From positions 1 through 9,600 of the forward strand of contig JAQGIX010000196.1 of assembly GCA_028290925.1 (NCBI GenBank): a DNA stretch of 9,600 bases. Direction: 5' to 3'. The stretch is from Phenylobacterium sp. GTDB lineage: Bacteria > Pseudomonadota > Alphaproteobacteria > Caulobacterales > Caulobacteraceae. The notes under the pieces were generated by a model. The model saw nothing but the letters and a program-made list of their open reading frames with translations, ran no database searches and had not been told where the DNA came from. Position numbers and translations under genes: made by a program. Shown here one piece after another: positions 6,534-9,600 of this stretch (positions within the stretch are counted from its first letter, which is position 1; each line of letters opens with the position of its first letter).

Positions 6534-6779
6534 ATGGCCGGAGCGGCTCACGACCACGTCCGTGGCGAGATGGATATCGCCGAGCAGGTGGCGACCTTCG
6601 AATTCTTCAACACCATGACCAAGTGGGGCTCGCTGTTCATCGGCGCCCTGCTGCTGTTCCTGGTGCTGTGGTTCTGCACCGGCGCGGGCTTCGGCGGCGC
6701 GGCGATCACCGCCGTCGTGGTGGTGGCGCTCGGCGTCACCCTGCTGCGCGAAAAGCCCGAGTCCGCCGCGGCGCACTAG
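6534..6779 (+). CDS. aa3-type cytochrome c oxidase subunit IV (bacterial COX4_pro_2 type)
   Basis: 81-residue inner-membrane protein, the small fourth subunit of alphaproteobacterial aa3 cytochrome c oxidase, whose role in the complex is peripheral and not catalytic. The polar N-terminus HVRGEMDIAEQVATFEFF followed by MTKWG (residues 8-32) is the family signature. Two hydrophobic segments follow, around residues 33-49 and 53-71; the shortest family members, as in Paracoccus, have only one membrane span. The ATG at 6534 has AAGAGAG seven bases upstream; an in-frame TTG at 6531 is less likely. It stands alone, away from the main oxidase genes, and directly precedes the transhydrogenase genes, an arrangement I recall from other alphaproteobacteria. 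A 188-base gap full of hairpins separates it from pntAA, so co-transcription is uncertain. Confidence 0.9.
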   Translation: MAGAAHDHVRGEMDIAEQVATFEFFNTMTKWGSLFIGALLLFLVLWFCTGAGFGGAAITAVVVVALGVTLLREKPESAAAH

Positions 6780-6787
6780 GCCTTTTG

Positions 6788-6875
6788 CCTCCCCCGTTCA
6801 CGGGGGAGGTATCGCGCGCCGCAGAGCGCGTGACGGAGGGGGCGAGCGAGTGGTCCCCCCTCCCCATGAATGGGG
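6788..6875. repeat. Composite palindromic intergenic repeat with four hairpins
   Basis: Beginning 8 bases after the oxidase subunit stop are four adjacent inverted repeats: CCTCCCCCG/CGGGGGAGG with a TTCA loop (6788-6809); CGCGC/GCGCG (6813-6817 and 6826-6830); GGAGGGGG/CCCCCTCC (6835-6842 and 6856-6863); and CCCCAT/ATGGGG (6862-6867 and 6870-6875). The stretch GCAGAGCGCGTGACGGAGGG is typical of an intergenic palindromic element I recognise from Caulobacter/Phenylobacterium/Brevundimonas-type genomes. It may serve as a transcript end or RNA-processing site for the upstream gene. Open frames crossing it are not genes. Confidence 0.7.
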
Positions 6876-6900
6876 CGGGCAAAGCCGCTTGGCGCCTTGC

Positions 6901-6930
6901 TGGACAGACCCTGAGTCGCCCCCCTATGGT
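6901..6930 (+). promoter_or_regulatory. Candidate sigma-70-type promoter for the pnt operon
   Basis: TGGACA (6901-6906, five of six matches to TTGACA) and TATGGT (6925-6930, four of six to TATAAT) are separated by 18 bases, with the -10 box 37 bases before the pntAA ATG. It lies downstream of the palindromic repeat, which would let pnt be transcribed independently of the oxidase subunit gene. This is a consensus match only. Confidence 0.35.
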
Positions 6931-6967
6931 CCGGCGCGTCTGCACCTGACGCGGGGGATTCGCCGGC

Positions 6968-8101
6968 ATGGCTCTGATCGCCGTCACCAAGGAGCGCCGC
7001 GCCGGGGAGACCCGCGTGGCCGCGGTCCCTGAGACGGTGAAGAAGCTGATCGCCGCGGGGTTTTCCGTGACCGTCGAGGCGGGCGCCGGGACCGCCGCCG
7101 CCTATCCCGACGCGGACTACAAGGCGGCCGGCGCGACCATCGCCAAGACCGCCAAGGACGCGCTGGCCAAGGCCGACATCGTCTTCCACGTCCGCGCCCC
7201 CGCCGACGCGGAGATCGCCGCCCTGAAGAAGGGCGCCGTCGTCGCGGCCCTGCTCAATCCCTATCAGGACAAGGCGGTGGTGGCCGCGCTCGCCAAGGCC
7301 GGCGCCAGCGCCTTCGCCATGGAATTCATCCCGCGCATCACCCGCGCCCAGGTGATGGACGCGCTCTCCAGCCAGGCCAACCTCGCCGGCTACCGGGCGG
7401 TGATCGAGGCCGCGGAGGCCTACGGCAAGGCCATGCCGATGATGATGACCGCCGCCGGCACGGTGGCCGCCGCCAAGGTGTTCGTCATGGGGGTCGGCGT
7501 CGCCGGCCTGCAGGCCATCGCCACGGCGCGGCGGCTGGGCGCCGTCGTCACCGCAACCGATGTCCGCCCCGCCACCAAGGAGCAGGTGGAGAGCCTGGGG
7601 GCCAAGTTCGTGGCCGTCGAGGACGAGGAGTTCAAGGCCGCCGAGACCGCCGCCGGCTACGCCAAGCAGATGTCCAAGGAATACCAGGCCAAGCAGGCCG
7701 AGCTGGTCAGCGGCCACATCTCCAAGCAGGACATCGTCATCACCACCGCCCTGATCCCCGGCCGCCCGGCGCCCAAGCTGGTCAGCGCCGCCCAGGTGGC
7801 CTCCATGAAGCCCGGCTCGGTGATCGTCGACCTGGCGATCGAGCAGGGCGGCAATGTGGTAGGCGCCAAGCTCGGTGAGGCCGCGGTCACCAAGAACGGC
7901 GTGACCATCCTGGGCATCCCCAACCTGCCCGGCCGCATCGCCACCGACGCCTCGAACCTCTACGCCCGCAACCTCATGGCCTTCGCGACCCTGCTGCTCG
8001 ACAAGGACGGCAAGTTCGCCCCCGACTACGAGGACGAGATCCTCAAGGCGGCGCTGGTCACCCAGGGCGGCAAGGTCGTGCACCCGGCGCTGAAGGGATA
8101 A
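6968..8101 (+). CDS. pntAA: Proton-translocating NAD(P)+ transhydrogenase subunit alpha part 1 (NAD(H)-binding domain I)
   Basis: 377-residue soluble, peripheral subunit that binds NAD(H) and exchanges hydride with NADP(H) on the beta subunit, driven by proton entry across the inner membrane. Length matches the stand-alone Rhodospirillum rubrum subunit (~384), not the ~510-residue fused E. coli PntA. The N-terminus MALIAVTKERRAGETRVAAVPE (residues 1-22) is the alanine dehydrogenase/PNT N-terminal signature. The RQD loop that positions the nicotinamide is present as Arg123, Gln128 and Asp131. The NAD-binding Rossmann motif is GVGVAG (175-180), followed by the TATDVR end of the next strand, and the mobile-loop region lies around residues 220-250. 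Start ATG 6968 has a modest GGGGGA site nine bases upstream. pntAB begins four bases after the stop, so the genes are one operon. Confidence 0.97.
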   Translation: MALIAVTKERRAGETRVAAVPETVKKLIAAGFSVTVEAGAGTAAAYPDADYKAAGATIAKTAKDALAKADIVFHVRAPADAEIAALKKGAVVAALLNPYQDKAVVAALAKAGASAFAMEFIPRITRAQVMDALSSQANLAGYRAVIEAAEAYGKAMPMMMTAAGTVAAAKVFVMGVGVAGLQAIATARRLGAVVTATDVRPATKEQVESLGAKFVAVEDEEFKAAETAAGYAKQMSKEYQAKQAELVSGHISKQDIVITTALIPGRPAPKLVSAAQVASMKPGSVIVDLAIEQGGNVVGAKLGEAAVTKNGVTILGIPNLPGRIATDASNLYARNLMAFATLLLDKDGKFAPDYEDEILKAALVTQGGKVVHPALKG

Positions 8102-8105
8102 GCTG

Positions 8106-8465
8106 ATGGAAGCCGTCGATCCCACCGTCTTCCGCCTGGCGATCTTCGTGCTGGCGATCTTCGTCGGCTACTACGTGGTCTGGAGCGTCACGCCGGCGCT
8201 GCACACCCCGCTGATGGCCGTCACCAACGCCATCTCCTCTGTGATCATCGTGGGCGCATTGCTGGCCGCGGCGGCGCACGCCCCCTCCGGGCAGCTCACC
8301 GGCTCGATCATGATCTCCAAGGGGGCGGGCGCGCTCGCCACCACCTTCGCCTCGGTCAACATCTTCGGCGGCTTCCTGGTCGTTCGCCGGATGCTCGCCA
8401 TGTACAAGAAGAAGGCCCCCGCCGCGAAGCCGGACGGCGCCCCCAAGAAGGACGGCGCGAAGTGA
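8106..8465 (+). CDS. pntAB: Proton-translocating NAD(P)+ transhydrogenase subunit alpha part 2 (membrane domain)
   Basis: 119-residue inner-membrane subunit, equivalent to the C-terminal membrane part of E. coli PntA and to stand-alone R. rubrum PntAB. Three membrane helices are visible at about residues 9-28, 35-57 and 74-94. Hallmarks are HTPLMAVTNAISSVIIVGAL (33-52) and FASVNIFGGFLVVRRMLAMY (81-100). With PntB it forms the proton channel. The C-terminal tail (101-119) is Lys/Ala/Pro-rich and presumably cytoplasmic. The ATG is preceded by AAGGGATAAG, which overlaps the pntAA stop, indicating translational coupling. Its own stop overlaps the GTG start of pntB by four bases. Confidence 0.96.
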   Translation: MEAVDPTVFRLAIFVLAIFVGYYVVWSVTPALHTPLMAVTNAISSVIIVGALLAAAAHAPSGQLTGSIMISKGAGALATTFASVNIFGGFLVVRRMLAMYKKKAPAAKPDGAPKKDGAK

Positions 8466-9600
8466 ACTCCAACCTCGCGGCCATCCTCTACCTGGTCTCC
8501 GGCGTCCTGTTCATCCTGGCGCTGCGCGGGCTGTCCTCGCCGACCTCCAGCCAGGCGGGCAACCGCAACGGCATGATCGGCATGGCGATCGCGGTCGGCA
8601 CGGCGCTGACGACCCTCTGGAGCCAGGGGGCGCTCGACGCCCTGACCGCCGGCCTCGTCTTGGGCGGCGTGGCGATCGGCGGCACGGTCGGCGCGATCAT
8701 CGCCCGGCGGGTGGCCATGACCGCCATGCCGCAGCTGGTGGCGGCCTTCCACAGCCTGGTCGGCATGGCCGCCTGCCTGGTGGCGGTGGCGGCGATCCAC
8801 ACCCCCGCCGCCTACGGCATCGTGGGCCCCGACGGCGGCGTGCTGCTGGAGTCGCTGATCGAGCTCTCCGTGGGCCTGGCCATCGGGGCGGTGACCTTCA
8901 CCGGCTCGGTGATCGCCTTCGCCAAGCTGAACGGCAATATGTCGGGCGCGCCGATCCTGCTGCCGGCGCGGCACCTGCTGAACATCGCGCTCGCCGCCGG
9001 CATCGTGGCCCTGGTGGTCATGCTGGTGATGAGCGGCGGCTCGGCGCTCTGGGCGTTCTGGGGGATCTTCGGCCTCTCGCTCGTGATCGGCGTCACCCTG
9101 ATCATCCCGATCGGCGGGGCGGACATGCCGGTCGTGGTCTCCATGCTGAACAGCTACTCCGGCTGGGCGGCCGCGGCGCTGGGCTTCACCCTGGAGAACA
9201 TCACCCTGGTGATCACCGGCGCGCTGGTCGGCTCGTCGGGCGCCATCCTCAGCTACATCATGTGCAGGGGGATGAACCGCAGCTTCATCTCGGTGATCCT
9301 CGGCGGCTTCGGGGGCGAGGACGCGGCCGCCGGCGCCGGCGGCAAGGTCGAAACGCGGCCGGTGAAGCAGGGCTCCGCGGACGACGCGGCCTTCATCATG
9401 AAGAACGCGTCGAAGGTGATCATTGTCCCCGGCTACGGCATGGCGGTGGCCCAGGCCCAGCACGCGCTGCGCGAAATGGCCGACAAGCTGAAGGCCGAGG
9501 GCGTCGAGGTGAAGTACGCCATCCACCCGGTGGCCGGCCGCATGCCCGGCCACATGAACGTGCTGCTGGCCGAGGCCAATGTCCCCTACGACGAGGTGTT
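8462..9600 (+). CDS. pntB: Proton-translocating NAD(P)+ transhydrogenase subunit beta, 3' end cut by window edge
   Basis: First 379 codons of the beta subunit (usually about 460 residues). Residues 1 to about 280 form domain II, with roughly eight or nine membrane helices of the proton channel. His97 in AAFHSLVG corresponds to E. coli His91; Asp221 and Asn230 in GADMPVVVSMLNSYSGWAAA correspond to E. coli Asp213 and Asn222 with identical spacing. These residues are implicated in proton translocation. After a variable Gly/Ala linker (about 280-310) comes NADP(H)-binding domain III, with the fingerprint GYGMAVAQAQH (324-334) and HPVAGRMPGHMNVLLAEA. The start is GTG 8462, overlapping the pntAB stop in a GTGA junction, with AAGGA nine bases upstream; no ATG near the conserved N-terminus competes. 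About 80 C-terminal residues lie outside the window. Confidence 0.96.
   Translation, partial: MNSNLAAILYLVSGVLFILALRGLSSPTSSQAGNRNGMIGMAIAVGTALTTLWSQGALDALTAGLVLGGVAIGGTVGAIIARRVAMTAMPQLVAAFHSLVGMAACLVAVAAIHTPAAYGIVGPDGGVLLESLIELSVGLAIGAVTFTGSVIAFAKLNGNMSGAPILLPARHLLNIALAAGIVALVVMLVMSGGSALWAFWGIFGLSLVIGVTLIIPIGGADMPVVVSMLNSYSGWAAAALGFTLENITLVITGALVGSSGAILSYIMCRGMNRSFISVILGGFGGEDAAAGAGGKVETRPVKQGSADDAAFIMKNASKVIIVPGYGMAVAQAQHALREMADKLKAEGVEVKYAIHPVAGRMPGHMNVLLAEANVPYDEV

Noticed and set aside
6509..6949. 146-codon plus-strand frame running through oxidase subunit IV and the repeat block
   Set aside because: Different frame from the recognisable oxidase subunit; its C-terminal part translates a palindromic repeat, a known source of false genes.
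8171..9553. 460-codon minus-strand open frame opposite pntAB/pntB
   Set aside because: Very His/Asp/Arg/Gln-rich shadow; the plus strand encodes the transhydrogenase with all hallmark residues.

Overview
The window is GC-rich throughout and carries a split three-gene proton-pumping transhydrogenase (pntAA-pntAB-pntB), a short aa3-type cytochrome oxidase subunit IV, and GC-rich intergenic palindromes of the kind common in Caulobacterales. I infer an alphaproteobacterium, plausibly Caulobacter/Phenylobacterium-like. The exact genus cannot be fixed from this sequence. No RNA gene, CRISPR array, insertion sequence or phage gene was seen.

Region 1 (1-2327) is an arginine/ornithine catabolic module. 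On the minus strand an arginine-deiminase-fold hydrolase (899-1780) is followed 12 bases later by ornithine aminotransferase (rocD, cut by the window's left edge). A divergent Lrp/AsnC-family regulator (1905-2327) faces away across a 124-base gap. That gap holds a repeated CTGAC/GTCAG element, a good candidate operator. The likely flow is arginine (or citrulline) to ornithine to glutamate semialdehyde, controlled by the neighbouring regulator.

Region 2 (2328-6449) starts with a hairpin between convergent genes. Next is a class II HpcH/HpaI-type aldolase on the minus strand (2358-3128), complete except for one in-frame amber stop at codon 168, just before the metal-binding Asp. Divergent from it is an exported Ntn-hydrolase of the penicillin/acyl-homoserine-lactone acylase family (3243-5288), followed by a possible intrinsic terminator and an alpha/beta hydrolase (5376-6449).

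Region 3 (6450-9600) is bioenergetic: aa3 oxidase subunit IV (6534-6779), a composite palindromic repeat block, then pntAA, pntAB and pntB (the last cut by the right edge). The three pnt genes are tightly packed and form one membrane enzyme coupling proton entry to NADPH formation.

Most of the window is ordinary metabolism. The observations most worth checking are the amber-interrupted aldolase, the putative CTGAC operator array with its arginine-to-ornithine hydrolase, and the missing canonical acid in the alpha/beta hydrolase. I found no convincing undescribed multi-gene system.
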